Notes under the pieces: model-generated
Told to the model about the DNA's origin: nothing
What the model saw: the letters and a program-made list of their open reading frames with translations, nothing else
Database searches by the model: none
Part shown: positions 48,863 to 60,522 of the stretch, one piece after another
Layout: each line of letters opens with the position of its first letter
Position numbering within the stretch: the first letter of the stretch is position 1
From: Odobenus rosmarus divergens
Lineage: Eukaryota > Chordata > Mammalia > Carnivora > Odobenidae
Direction: 5' to 3'
DNA: 64,000 bases
Assembly: GCF_000321225.1 (NCBI RefSeq)
Contig: NW_004450478.1
Coordinates: 3,505,634 to 3,569,633, forward strand
Program-made: the position numbers and the translations under genes

Positions 48863-49053
48863 ATTTTTTTTTAAGATTTTATTTATTTAAGAGAGAGAGA
48901 GAGAGCTGGGGGGAGGAGCAGAGGGAGAGGGACAAGCAGACTCCACACTGAGCACAGAGCCCAACACAGGGTTTGATCCCAGGACCCTGAAATCATGACC
49001 TGAGCCAAAATCAAGAGTCTGACACCCAAACGACTGCGCCACCCAGGCACCCC
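48863..49053 (-). repeat. CAN-SINE
   Basis: Reversed copy: TTTTTTTTTAAGATTTTATT tail, GAGA run, inverted head GCCACCCAGGCACCCC. Flanking duplication not clear. Confidence 0.92.
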
Positions 49054-49189
49054 CAGTTTAAGGACGGCACCTAAAGCAGGTTTAGGTCAGTAACACACCA
49101 AATAAATAATCATGTACTAGATCTCAACAGAATTTTCACTTTTACACACATGGTAAGCCTATCTTAAGCAGGGACTGCCTGTCCCCTAT

Positions 49190-49525
49190 CCCTAATACTT
49201 CTGATGTTAGAAACCCACTGCCTCTCTCCAGGGACAAGCACCTGTGTTGAAGCTCAACAGAGATTCTCTCCCCAAAATTTAGAATTATAAACTGAGTCAT
49301 AGGACTGAGGGTTGAAGGAGGAGATGACTGGAATTGAGAGAAATTCCACCAACTCCTGCTATTGTTCTCAGAACTTCCCAGCCTCCCGCTGTTCCTGAAG
49401 TTTTATTGTTCAATTCTGTTCCGGATTCCAAGGGATCCTGATAGCCAATAAATTCCTTTTTGCTTAAGCCAGCCAGAACTAGTTTCTGTTATTTATACCA
49501 AAGAACCTTAACTAACAATACACTT
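49190..49525 (+). repeat. LTR-like remnant
   Basis: Right half has AGCCAATAAATTCCTTTTTG, GCTTAAGCCAGCCAGAACTAG and CCTTAACTAACAATAC, a pattern of old mammalian LTR 3' ends. Left border and family uncertain. Confidence 0.4.
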
Positions 49526-49735
49526 ATTAAAGTACATTTTTATATTCAGTACATTCTCATACCTCTGAGTTCTTAATGGAACAAGAAAGGACACATTTTC
49601 CACTATATGTATATGCACAACTGTATAAATGGGGATCTGAAATTTATACTTTCCTTTGGCCTGAACTATTTTAATAGCCTAAGAGGACCGTCTGCTTTTA
49701 TTTTATTTTCCATATATTCTTGTCAATTACCTTTT

Positions 49736-49912
49736 TAAATTTTTTTTTTAAGATTTAATTTGAGAGGGAGGGAGAGCAAGTGCATGCACAGAGAGGGAGA
49801 AGCAGATTCCCCATTGAGCAGGGAGCCTGATGCGGGGCTTGATCCCAGGACCCTGAGATCATGACCTGAGCCTAAGGCAGACGCTTAACCGAATGAACCA
49901 CCGAGGCACCCC
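49736..49912 (-). repeat. CAN-SINE
   Basis: Reversed copy with duplication GTCAATTACCTTTT at 49722-49735 and GTCAATTATCTTTT at 49913-49926. Confidence 0.93.
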
Positions 49913-49969
49913 GTCAATTATCTTTTAATGTATAGATTCATGCTCAAAAAACATAATAGGTTCCTATGT

Positions 49970-50460
49970 GACAAGAATAAGGTCCAACTGTTTGGCAAGG
50001 ATTCAAGCTCTTTCTTAACCTGAGGTAATTAACAACTTTATCTTCATCTCCTCCTATTAACCCAATATATATCAGATAGCAACCAAATAATCTGCAGATG
50101 CCCATCCATACATACCGTACTTCTCATCTTAACTCATGATGTTTGTTTACTCTGCTGTAATATTGTTTGAAACTTTTCTAATTCCATATACCTAGTTCAA
50201 ATATCACACTCTTTGATCTAGTTTTTCCCCTATTTCCTCAAACACTTCTCCCTCTGCATATTCCCATGTTTCATTTACACATCCAATGAAGCACATATCA
50301 TTGAATGACTTGTGATAGGTCCCTACACAGGGTCTGCTTCACCAATACATCATTCATACTCTGAAAACAAGGGCCATGTATTCTCCAATTATGTACACTT
50401 AGCCTGAGGAGAGTATTTTATATGCATTTTGCAATCATTCATTAGCTCAACTAAACTGAA
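49970..50460 (+). repeat. LINE L2 3' fragment, diverged
   Basis: AAGGTCCAACTGTTTGGCAAG at the left, then TAGTTCAAATATCACACTC and AAACAAGGGCCATGTATTC: the plus-strand order of the L2 3' end. Confidence 0.45.
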
Positions 50461-50665
50461 AGGGGTGTCTTTCTTAGAATCATGTCAGTTAGTGCTACAT
50501 TACCAAAATTATTTTAAACAATTTTTCAGAAAGGTAGAAATTGCTAGTCTGTAGTATATACATTATTTTTAGAAGAATGACAACAGTTCTCTTCTTGGCA
50601 TTTCAATTAGTCATAAACATCAATATGAAATGGTGAAAACCCCAAATTAATGCATCCCCATTTCT

Positions 50666-50865
50666 TTTTTTTTTTTTAAAAAATTTTATTTATTTATTTG
50701 AGAGAGAGAGGATGAGAGATAGAGAGCACGAGAGGGAAGAGGGTCAGAGGGAGAAGCAGACTCCCCGCTGAGCAGGGAGCCCGATGCAGGACTCGATCCC
50801 AGGACTCCAGGATCATGACCTGAGCCGAAGGCAGTCGCTTAACCAACTGAGCCACCCAAGCGCCC
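50666..50865 (-). repeat. CAN-SINE
   Basis: Reversed copy with a perfect 17-bp duplication AATGCATCCCCATTTCT at 50649-50665 and 50866-50882. Confidence 0.95.
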
Positions 50866-50989
50866 AATGCATCCCCATTTCTAATATTTTAAAGCCACAA
50901 ACCATAGGAATTTGCTTCCATTTCAACCTCCATTCATAGATGAGAGAAGCAAGCCTTATCCTTCATCACTGAATTGACATGGAACCTTT

Positions 50990-52030
50990 TTTCACAATGC
51001 CAATATAATAATGATTTGATTATTGTAGCTTTATCAAAATCTTAAAGTCAGGTATGGTGAACCAACATTTTTCTTCGTTCAAGATTGTTTTGGCCCTTCT
51101 AGGTCCTCTGAATTTCCATCTAAATTTTTAAAAAAGTGTTTCAACTTTTTCCTTCTGCGATTTTGGTTGGGATGATGTTAAATCTATTGATCAATTTGGA
51201 GAGAATGGGTATTGTAACAATACTGAGTTTTCCAATCTATGAACATATCTCAATATTCATTTATTTCTAGGTATTTTCTTCATATGCTATTGTAAATGGT
51301 GTTTAAAATTTTTATTTTCGGGGCGCCTGGGTGGCTCAGATGTTAAACATCTGCCTTTGGTTCAGGTCATGATCCCAGGGTCCTGGGATCGAGCCCCGCG
51401 GGGAGCCTGCTTCTCCCTCTCCCCCGCTTGTGTTCCCTCTCTCACTATGTCTCTGTCAAATAAGTAAAATCTTTAAAAAAATTTTTTTTTAATTTTTTTT
51501 TTATTTTCTAATCGCTAACAAATATACAAGTATGTAGTACATTGACCTTGTATCCTAAAACCTGTTAAACCTGCTAAATTCAATTACTAGTTCCAGTAGC
51601 TTTTTTTTTTAAAGATTCTGTATTTTTTTAGATTCTGTAATACTTTTATGCATATAACCATGTCTTCTGTGAATAATGGAAGTTTTATTTTTTTCCTCCC
51701 CATCTTTATGCCTTTTATTATTCCTGCCTTATTTACCTAGCTTGGATTTCTAATACAATCTTGAATACAAGTGGTAAGAACAGACATTCTATCCCTGTTC
51801 TTGATATTGGTGGGGGAAAGTATGCTTTTGTCATAGATATCCTTTTTCAAATTTAGGAAGTTGCTGTTTATGCTTAGTTTGCTGAAAATTTTTATCATGA
51901 ATAATGTTCAATTTTGTCAGCTGTTTTTTCTGCATCTATTGAGATGATCTATATGATTTTTTTTCTATTTTGTTAATGATGCAAAGTACATTGATGACCC
52001 CACTCGGTCATGATTCTTTTTCATGAATTA
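50990..52030 (-). repeat. L1 ORF2 fragment, reversed half
   Basis: The plus strand carries reversed L1 ORF2 landmarks: TTGTAGCTTTATCAAAATC, AAGATTGTTTTGGCCCTTCT, TCAATTTGGAGAGAATGGG, GCTATTGTAAATGG, TTTTCTGCATCTATTGAGATG and CCCACTCGGTCATGATTC near 52000. A CAN-SINE interrupts it at 51320-51490. All frames are decayed. It abuts a forward L1 piece at 52080. Confidence 0.8.
51320..51490 (+). repeat. CAN-SINE inside L1
   Basis: Head GGGGCGCCTGGGTGGCTCAG, tail TCAAATAAGTAAAATC. Flanked by AATTTTTATTTTC before and a T-expanded version after (about 51491-51508). Confidence 0.93.
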
Positions 52031-52079
52031 CAATTATCAAATGAGTAACTGTATGGAAAAAAATGAATCTCTAAAGAAA

Positions 52080-53285
52080 AAAAAAATGAAATGATCATCT
52101 CATCTGACCCTTTCTGCACTCCATATACAACAATTAGAGATGAAAATATTAGAAATGAAACCTAAACATAAAAAGTTAGAACTACAAAACTTCCAGAAGA
52201 AGCATTTAACTATCATTGTAACCATGGCATTGGCAAAGACTTCTTAGAACACAAAAAGCATTTTCTGGAAAAGAAAAAAAAGGTAAATTAGACCTCATCA
52301 AAACTAAAAAATCCAACCCATCAATAGATATCACTTAGAAAATAATGAGGCAAACCACAGACTGGGACAAAGTATCTGAGGTACATAAATGGCCTTGTGT
52401 CTAGAACAGATAAAGCACTCCCACAAGTCATTAATAAACAGAAAACTCACTAAATATATGAGGAAGAGTTGAAAAGCTACATAAAAAACAAAGATACATA
52501 AATGGACAGTAAATACATGAAAGGTTGCATAACATTATTAACTGTCAGGGAAATGCAAATAAAAAACACTCTGAGACATTACTTCACACCTACTAGAATG
52601 GCCCAAATCAAAAAGACTGACCATACCAAATGGTGAAGGAGACATGGAACAATTAGAAGTCCCATACATTGTTGGTCAAAGTGTAAAATGGCACTAGCCA
52701 CTTAGAGAACTACCTGGAAGTTTGTTATAAAAGACAAATATATATCTTCCTACGACAATATAATTCTTCTCCTAGATTTACCCCAAAAAATAAAAACATG
52801 CGTGACATAAAAAACTTGTACAAGAACATTCACAGAAGCCTGACTTGTAACTGTTCCAAACGGAAAACTTAAATATCCAACAGGAGAATGATAAATAAAA
52901 TGATATATTCCTCAATAGAACACCACTGAGCAATAAAAACAAATACCTATGCAATAACACAAATGAATCTCAAAAACATGCTGAGTAAAAGAAGTCAAAC
53001 AGGCGAAAACTAGGCCACTGTGATAGAAATCAAAAAGTGATTGCTAGGGATGGGGTGGGGGGTAAGGAGAGGTAAGAATTAGATAGTAAGTAGTTGGACA
53101 GAGACATAGGAAACTTTACAAGGTGTTAGAGATATTCTGAATCTTTGTTATTTTTGGGTGCTGGTTACACAAGTGTATCACATGTCAAAATTCATCAATT
53201 TTAGTATTTAGGTATATAAAAATTAAGTATATAAATCTGTGTGTTTTACTGTATGTAAACTATACCTCAATTGTTTTAAAAGTGA
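52080..53285 (+). repeat. L1 ORF2 end and 3' UTR, forward half
   Basis: Forward L1 landmarks in order: CTTCCAGAAGAAGCATTTAAC, TTGGCAAAGACTTCTTAG, GGGAAATGCAAATAAAAAAC, CATTGTTGGTCAAAGTGTAAAATGG, ATTCACAGAAGCCTGAC, CACCACTGAGCAATAAAAAC, and a 3' end with TGTATGTAAACTATACCTCAA near 53265. It is old and has no intact frame. Confidence 0.85.
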
Positions 53286-53514
53286 AAAATACCTTACTGT
53301 GATGAGTTTTAAAAACAAACTACCAAATTAATTACTTACGTTTGACATAAACTTGTTTGCAAGGTGGCTAGATAAAATAAGGGGAAAGTTGTTAGTAAAA
53401 AATAGTAACACAAGCTTACTTGCTTTATTTGAGAAAAACCCATAATATCTTACTTTACAAGGGAGATACATAAAACTTTGTTACATTTATCTTCTCATTC
53501 ATTCACTTTCATTT

Positions 53515-54009
53515 CATTTTTATTTTTTCCCCAAGATTTTATTTAAATTAAAATTAGTTAATATATAGTGTAGTATTAGTTTCAGGAATAGAATCTAGTG
53601 ATTCATCACTTACATATAACACCCAGTGCTCATCACAAGTGCACTCCTTAATGCCCATCACCATTTACCCCATCCCCCACCCTCCTTCTCTCTACCCTTT
53701 GTTCTCTATAGTTAAGAGTCTCTTATGGTTTGCTCCCTATTTTTATCTTATTTTATTTTTCCTTTCCTTCCCCTCTGTTCATCTGTTTTGTTTCTTAAAT
53801 TCTACGTATGAGTGAAATCATATGGTATTTGTCTTTCTCTGACTTATTTTGCTTAGCATAATACACCCTAGCTTCATCCATGTCATTGCAAATGGCAAGA
53901 TTTCATTTTTTTTGATGCTGAGTAATATTCCATTATATATCTATACACCATTTCTTCTTTAACCATTCATCAGCTGACGGACATATGGACTCTTTATACT
54001 TTATTGCCA
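53515..54009 (-). repeat. Carnivore L1 3' end, 5'-truncated
   Basis: Reversed carnivore L1: poly(T)-like start, CACCCAGTGCTCATCACAAG, TCTTATGGTTTGCTCCC, GAGTGAAATCATATGG and GAGTAATATTCCATTAT. It ends at 54009 inside ORF2. A perfect 18-bp duplication ATTCATTCACTTTCATTT at 53497-53514 and 54010-54027 shows it inserted in this truncated form. Confidence 0.93.
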
Positions 54010-54716
54010 ATTCATTCACTTTCATTTTAAAATTGAAAAATCTCTAATACTTAAGAAAAATCATATCCAGGACTCAGGAAAATCACATTTAAGAAATCAG
54101 AACATTTTCATGGAATTAAATTTAAAAAATTATTGCTATTTATATTTGTTTAATGTTATTTAGTATTAATGGTCCCACAGGTAGGGTATATAGCAAATGG
54201 GCACTTTCAAGAACTACAAAGAACACCCTAGATTATCATAATAAAAGGCACAAGGACAGTGTAATTTGGCAATATAAAGTCAAATTTTAAATGTGCTTAT
54301 CCCTTAAGCAATTCTATTTCTTTGAAATTATCATAGTAAAATAACAGATCAAGTCTGTGAAGATAGATGGAATATATGTATACACACACAGATGTTAGGA
54401 AGAATGTTAGGAAGAATAAAAAGAAAAGAGAAAATTAACTGTCTATCTCTAGGAAATTGCTCAATCTTCTATAATGTGTCCATCCACTGAAAACAGTTTA
54501 CTTACTGACATGAAACAATGTCAATAAAAAATTAGTATCTATATTTGGGGATGTTTGTTGAGAGTAAGTACACGTTTTTATTTATCACTCACTAACTCAT
54601 GAAAAACAAAACCTAGAAGGATATACACAAAAACATTAGTAAGAGTTATTTCTGGGTGATGGGGTTTATAGATGATTTTGCATTTTTATCATTATTACCT
54701 TGTGAACTGCTTAAGT

Positions 54717-55160
54717 CTGCACTGCCCAGTAAAAATATAATGTGAATCATATAAGCAATTTCAAATTCTTTAGTAAGCCAATATGTAAATAAAAAGTAGA
54801 TGAATTAATTTTAATAAATTTTATTTAACTGAATATATTTCTTAAACTATCATTTCAGCACACAACAACATTAAAATCTTTTTTTTAAGTTTACTTATTT
54901 AAGCAATCTTTACACCCAACGTGGGGCTTGAGCTCATGACCCCGAGATCAAGAGTCACATGCTCTTCTGACTGAGCCAGCCAGGCACCCCAATATTAAAA
55001 TCTTAGTGAAATATTTTGCATTCTTTTTGGTACTAAGTCTTAGAAATCCAGTGTGTATCTCACAGTTACTGCACATCTCAATTTGAACTAATAATACCTC
55101 AAGTGCTCAACAGACACATGTGGCTAATGGTTACCAGGTATGTTATCAGACAGTGAAGGT
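54717..55160 (+). mobile_element. hAT-type DNA transposon remnant with inner SINE
   Basis: CTGCCCAGTAAAAATATAATG at the left, TTAATTTTAATAAATTTTATT, TACTAAGTCTTAGAAATCC, CACATCTCAATTTGAACTAAT, CACATGTGGCTAATGG and an end near ATCAGACAGTGAAGG. Longer relative of 47720-47895. A short SINE interrupts it at 54881-54990. Confidence 0.65.
54881..54990 (-). repeat. Short CAN-SINE variant
   Basis: Only about 110 bp: tail TTTTTTAAGTTTACTTATTT, then the tRNA-like part CCAACGTGGGGCTTGAGCTC and the inverted head. It lacks the CT-rich middle. Duplication AACATTAAAATCTT / AATATTAAAATCTT at 54867-54880 and 54991-55004. Confidence 0.9.
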
Positions 55161-55536
55161 CTTAATCTTTGTAATAAGCACTGTATTTTTAATGAAAAGG
55201 CAAAGTCATTTTTAAAATAATCAGTCACTTGGCTTTTCCCAAAGTCTCACACCTGAATATTACATAGTTTTTTGAGTTATTCAAACTGTTTCCTAGCATT
55301 CTGTGGGAAAATTCTGTTTTTAGAAATGAACAGGTTGGTCTGAGCTCATGGAAGAAAGATACAATACAAAAATTAAATAAAAATGTAGCACTAACAGTCT
55401 TTCAGTATATAGGTGGGTGTATGCATAAAGCCAATTCCCTAATTTCCACATGTTCTAATAGTGAATTCCTGATGGTTAAATTCATTAAATATTAACTGAT
55501 TAGCTATATACTATGAACATTATTTTGAGGTCTTTT

Positions 55537-55747
55537 TTTTTATGTTATGTTAATCACCATACATTACATCATTAGTTTTTGATGTAGTGTTCCATGATTC
55601 ATTGTTTGTGCATAACACCCAGTGCTCCATGCAGAACGTGCCCTCTTTAATACCCATCACCAGGCTAACCCATCCTCCCACCCCCCTCCCCTCTAGAACC
55701 CTCAGTTTGTTTTTCAGAGTCCATAGTCTCTCATGGTTCGTCTCCCC
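55537..55747 (-). repeat. Carnivore L1 3' UTR piece, strongly truncated
   Basis: ATGTTAATCACCATACATTAC, GTGCATAACACCCAGTGCTCC and CAGAGTCCATAGTCTCTCATGG: reversed young carnivore L1 3' UTR. Perfect 16-bp duplication TATTTTGAGGTCTTTT at 55521-55536 and 55748-55763. Little decayed, so recent. Frames on both strands here are repeat sequence. Confidence 0.93.
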
Positions 55748-56574
55748 TATTTTGAGGTCTTTTAAAGTGCGATTAAGATTATTCAGAGTATGTTTAATCA
55801 AATAAAGAATTAAAATAACTTCTGCTTTAGAGACTTCTCTGAGTTCTACAAAATAAGAAAAAGATCATAATCATTAGATGCATCAAACACAGGCTTGAAA
55901 AATTAAGGATTCATTCAGTACACTTTTAAGTAAACCTAAGAATTCCTATTGGAGGAATTTTCTCCTCCTACTGGAAGAATTGCATCAAATGTCTTTTCAG
56001 AAGCCACACAAACAAGAGAGTGGCATAAAATATTTAAAGTGCTAAAAGAAAAACCCACAATTCTGTATCCAGCAAAATTATCCTCAAAAGTAGATAAGTA
56101 TTTTTTAAGACAAACAGAAATTGAATTTGTTCCCACTAGACAAGAAGCCTACATGCAATAAGTAGTAAAAATTCTTAAGAGTGAAGCAAATGATGTAAGT
56201 CAGAAACCTGAATATACTTGAAAGAAAAGTGTTAGAGAAGGAATAAATAAAGGTTAAATAAAATTTTTTATTTTTATCTAACAGATAACAGCAACAATGT
56301 ATTCAGTGATTATGGCTTATAGATCAGTGAAATGAATGAAAGCAATGTTATAAGGGATGACATGGAAGAATTGGGAGTACTCTGTTAATAAAGTACTTAT
56401 ACTACCCATGAGGTAATACAGTGTTATTTGATACTGGATTTAGACTGACTGTAAATGTATACTGCATGATGTAGGAAAGTCACTAAAAAAATTTTTTTAA
56501 GAAATATAATTGATATGTTGAAAGGAAAGAAAATGGAATCATATAAAATGCTCAATTAAAACCAACCAAAGCTT

Positions 56575-56790
56575 GGGGCGCCTGGGTATCTCAGTCAGTT
56601 AAGCCCTCGACTCTTGGTTTCAGCTCAGGGCACGATCTGGCAGTCCTAATATCAAGCCCCACGTTGGGCTCCGAGCTGAGCCCAGCAGCTACTTCAGTTT
56701 CTCTCTACTTCTCCCTATACCCCTTGCCCCCACTCACATGTGCACATGCTCCCTCTCCTAAATAAATAAGTAAATAAATAAATAACTTAA
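56575..56790 (+). repeat. CAN-SINE, older copy
   Basis: Head GGGGCGCCTGGGTATCTCAG, body with GACTCTTGGTTTCAGCTCAG, tail CTAAATAAATAAGTAAATAA. Confidence 0.92.
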
Positions 56791-57506
56791 AAAGAAACAC
56801 AAAGCAGAAAAAGAGTGGAAGAGAAAAAAGAAACAAAAAACAAGGGCAACAAACAGAAAATAACAATATAGTGGATATTAATCCAATTATATCAGTAATC
56901 ACTTTAAATGTAAATGCTCTAAATATACTAATTAAAAGACAGTGACTGTCAGAGTGGATTAGAAAATAGAGCCAAGTATATATTGTTTACAAAAAAAACC
57001 ATTTTAATTATAAAGACACAGATAATTATAACAAAGACAGAAAAATATACTATGCTAACACTAAATGAAAGAAACCTGGAGTAGCTATATTAATTTTGGG
57101 CAAAGCATGCTTCAGGGCAAGGAAAATTATGGGGAATGAAGAGGGATATTACATAATGATAAGGAGACCACTTCTCCAGGAAAATATAACAGTACTTAAT
57201 ATGTTTGCATTTAACAACAGAGCATCAAAATACATGAGGCAAAAGCTGACAGATCTGCAAGAAGAAACAGATGAATCCGCTATTTAAGCTGGAGATTCCA
57301 ACACTATTCAATCCATAATTGACAGATCTAGCAGGCAGAAAATCAGTGAAGACTCAACACTATTCATCAATAAGCTGGATCTAGTTCACATTTATAGAGT
57401 ACTTCATTCAACAGCAAAATACACATTCTTCTCAGGTCCACATGGAATAATCACCAAGAGAGACACAATTCTGGGCCAAAAATGCAACTTAAATTTAAAA
57501 GAAGAG

Positions 57507-57687
57507 TGGGGCGCCTGGGTGGCTCAATCAGTTAAGCATCTGCCTTTGGCTCAGGCCATGATCCCTGGGTCCTGGGATTGAGCCCCTCATAGGGCTCCCT
57601 GCTCAGCAGGGAGTCTGCTTCTCCCTCCCCCACCCCCGCTCAGGATCTCTCTCAAATTAATAAAATCTTTAAAAAAGTTAAAATCAA
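57507..57687 (+). repeat. CAN-SINE
   Basis: Head GGGGCGCCTGGGTGGCTCAA, tail CAAATTAATAAAATC. Flanks share an imperfect TTTAAAAGAAGAG / ATAAAAGAACAG duplication belonging to the host L1. Confidence 0.92.
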
Positions 57688-57822
57688 AAAATAAAAGAAC
57701 AGAAATCATGCAAAGTATGTTCTCAGACAACAATGTAAAAATCAATAAAAGAAATTTTCAAAATATTTGGAGTTAAACATACTGCTAAATAACATAGGGG
57801 TTAAAAAGGTCTTGAGAAATTT

Positions 57823-58022
57823 TTTTTTAATTATTTATTTATTTATTTAAGAGACAGAGCAGAGAGAGAGAGCACATGAGTGGTGGGGAGGGCCAGAGGG
57901 AGAGGGAGAAGCAGACTCCCTGCTGAGCAGGGAGCCCCACATGGGGGTTCGATCCCAGGACCCTGGGACCACAACCCGAGTCAAAGGCAGATGCTTAAAC
58001 AACTGAGCCACCCAGGGGCCCC
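57823..58022 (-). repeat. CAN-SINE
   Basis: Reversed copy with perfect duplication AGGTCTTGAGAAATTT at 57807-57822 and 58023-58038. Confidence 0.95.
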
Positions 58023-59255
58023 AGGTCTTGAGAAATTTAAAAAATAATTTGGAATTAAATGAAAATGAAAATATAACTTACCAAAATTTGTGGCATGAAG
58101 CAAAAACAGTGCTTAGAGAGAAATTTATAACATTAAATGCACATAAAAGTGAAGGAAAAAAGGGAAACAGTCAGATCAAACCTTAAGAAGAGCTTTATAT
58201 GAAGCCTAATTGTACTGGAGGGTTAGAGGGGTAAAAGGCTATTTTAACTTTTGACGCTATACATGCATTGTGTGTGTGTATATTTTAAACAATGAGTATA
58301 AGCGGATATTACTTTTGCACTCTAAAACAACTTTAAATGGCTAATACATATGATAAGAAAATTATAAAACTACAGAATGAAATAAGAACTAAATAGTAAA
58401 TAAGAGAGACTTGCTTTCCAATGGGAAGTCACAATATGTCAATTCTTCCTAAATTAATCTACAAATTCAATGCTATTCCAAATCAAGCAAATATTTTCTG
58501 GTGGGAGGTAAGTCTTAAAAAAAATACAAAGCACAGGCACATAAAAACAGCCAGAAGATAACTGAAAAGGAGAGTAATGAGGGACTTAATGATAATCAAA
58601 CTGTACTATCATTATAAAGCTACATTCATTAAAATTCTGTAACAGGCAAAGAAATAAACAAATGAAATAAACTGAAGAGAATGCAGAAATACATGTAAAT
58701 AAGTACATGTGGAAATGTAGTAAATAATAAGGGTCGCATTCCAAATAGATGAGAGAAAAAATTGTTCAATAAATGGTATTGGGACAACTAGCCATCTGTA
58801 AAAATATAAAGCTGGATTTCTACTATACTCATTTTCCAAAGTCATTTCCAGAAAGATCAAAGATAAGATGTTCACCATAAAAGTACTAAGAAAATTGAGT
58901 AAATATTTTTGTAATTCTAAGCTAGGACAGTATTAAATAAAAAGTTGATATAATATGAAGATTATATCAAACTGTACAAAACTTCCGAATCCCATGCAAT
59001 GACCAGAAACACCAAATATACCTGTCAAAAGATAAATGACAAACTGCCAAAAAAAATACTGTAATATACAGTAACTATCCCTAAAGAATTCTTCAAATAA
59101 CTAAGAAAAAAACAACCCCACAGAAAAAAATGGTCTAAAGACAAGAACAAATAATTCACAGAAGAAATATCAGTAACAGACATGAAAAGATATTTAACTT
59201 CACTAAAAACTACAAATCAAACAAGATTTTTTTTGACCAGTAAAACTGTCAAAAC

Positions 59256-59458
59256 GGAGGGACGCCGGGGTGGCTCAGTCATTAAGCGTCTGCCTTCGGC
59301 TCAGGTCATGATCCCAGGGTCCTGGGATCGAGCCCCGCATCGGGCTCCCTGCTCCACGGGAAGCCTGCTTCTCCCTCTCCCACTCCCCCCTCTTGTGTTC
59401 CCTCTCTCGCTGTGGCTGTGTCTCTTTGTCAAATAAATAAATAAAATCTTAAAAAAAA
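59256..59458 (+). repeat. CAN-SINE, young arctoid-type copy
   Basis: Head GGGACGCCGGGGTGGCTCAG, near-consensus body, tail CAAATAAATAAATAAAATC. Duplication AAAACTGTCAAAA at 59242-59254 and from 59459. Confidence 0.95.
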
Positions 59459-59561
59459 AAAACTGTCAAAATAGAAATGATTTTGCAATCCTAGTGTTGA
59501 TGAGAATATATGGAGTTTAGAAACAACTGCTTTGGAAAACAATCCAGCAGTATATATTAAT

Positions 59562-59737
59562 TTTTTTTAAAGATTTTATTTATTCATTTGACAGAGAGAG
59601 AGAGAGCACAAGCAGGGGGAGCAGCAGGGAGAGGGAGAAGCAGACTCCAGCCCGATGGGGGGTTCGATCCCAGGACCCTGAGGTCATGACCTGAGCCAAA
59701 GGCAGGTGCTTAACCGACTGAGCCACCTAGGCACCCC
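59562..59737 (-). repeat. CAN-SINE
   Basis: Reversed copy only about 100 bp from the plus-strand SINE at 59256-59458. Head GCCACCTAGGCACCCC; a short middle deletion. Confidence 0.92.
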
Positions 59738-59852
59738 AATACTTTTAATGTTCATGTCCTCTGACTTAATTTCTTAGAATTCATTCTATAGAATTAGTTT
59801 AGAAAGGATACATAAAAATATGTATATGGATGTTCACTATAGCACTTTTTCT

Positions 59853-60041
59853 TTTTTTTTTTAAGATCTTATTTATTTATTTGTCAGAGAGAGAGAGCAC
59901 AAGCAGGGGGAGCGACAGGCAGAGGGAGAAGCAGGCTCCCCACTGAGCAGGGAGCCTGATGTGGGACTTGATCCCAGGTCCCTGAGATCATGACCTGAGC
60001 TGAAGGCAGATGCTTAATCGACTGAACCACCCAGTGTCCCT
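59853..60041 (-). repeat. CAN-SINE
   Basis: Reversed copy with duplication TATAGCACTTTTTCT at 59838-59852 and TACAGCACTTTTTCT just after the head (one mismatch). Confidence 0.94.
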
Positions 60042-60091
60042 TACAGCACTTTTTCTAAAAGCAAAAACTTGGAAAGTAAAAAAATAACTAT

Positions 60092-60522
60092 TGTTCAGGA
60101 CTGAATTATGTCTCCTTAAAAGATATACTGAAGTTCTAACACCTGTATCTACGAATGGACCTTACTTTGAAAGAGTGGCTTTGCAAACAAAACCACGTTA
60201 AAATGAGGACATTAGGGCTGACATTAATCCAATAACTGGTGTCCTTGAAAGAGAAAACACAGACAGGTAGAGAACACCATGTGATTACATAGGTAGAGAT
60301 TAGAGTCATGAATCTCTAAAACAGGGAACATCAAGGATTGCTAGCAATGCCAGAAGCTAGGAGAGAGGCATGGCACAAATTCTCTCTGCCTCCAAAAGGA
60401 ACCAACCCTGCTAACACCTTGATCTCACTGCTAGCCTCCAAAGTGAGCAAGAATAAATTTGCCTTTTAAGCTACCCAGTTTGTGATACTTCATTATGGTA
60501 GCCCCAGAAAACTAATACACCT
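60092..60522 (+). repeat. MLT1-type MaLR LTR
   Basis: Starts TGTTCAGGACTGAATTATGTC and has ATTAATCCAATAACTGGTGTCC, CTGCTAACACCTTGATCTC, AAGCTACCCAGTTTGTG and the end GAAAACTAATACA: a nearly full-length MLT1-like LTR. Confidence 0.85.

Larger units (their letters stand above)
55950..60090 (+). repeat. Old L1M copy, broken by seven SINEs
   Basis: Forward L1 landmarks: CAGCAAAATTATCCTCAAAAG near 56070, endonuclease-region segments such as GGAGTAGCTATATTAATTTT near 57080 and CTTCTCAGGTCCACATGGAAT near 57430, then AATTTGTGGCATGAAGCAAAA near 58090. After an apparent internal deletion it continues with TCAATGCTATTCCAAATCAAG near 58470 to the 3' region near 60080. All frames decayed; ends approximate. 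Confidence 0.75.

Noticed and set aside
55587..55805. Paired frames on both strands
   Set aside because: They fall on a young carnivore L1 3' UTR fragment and are not coding.
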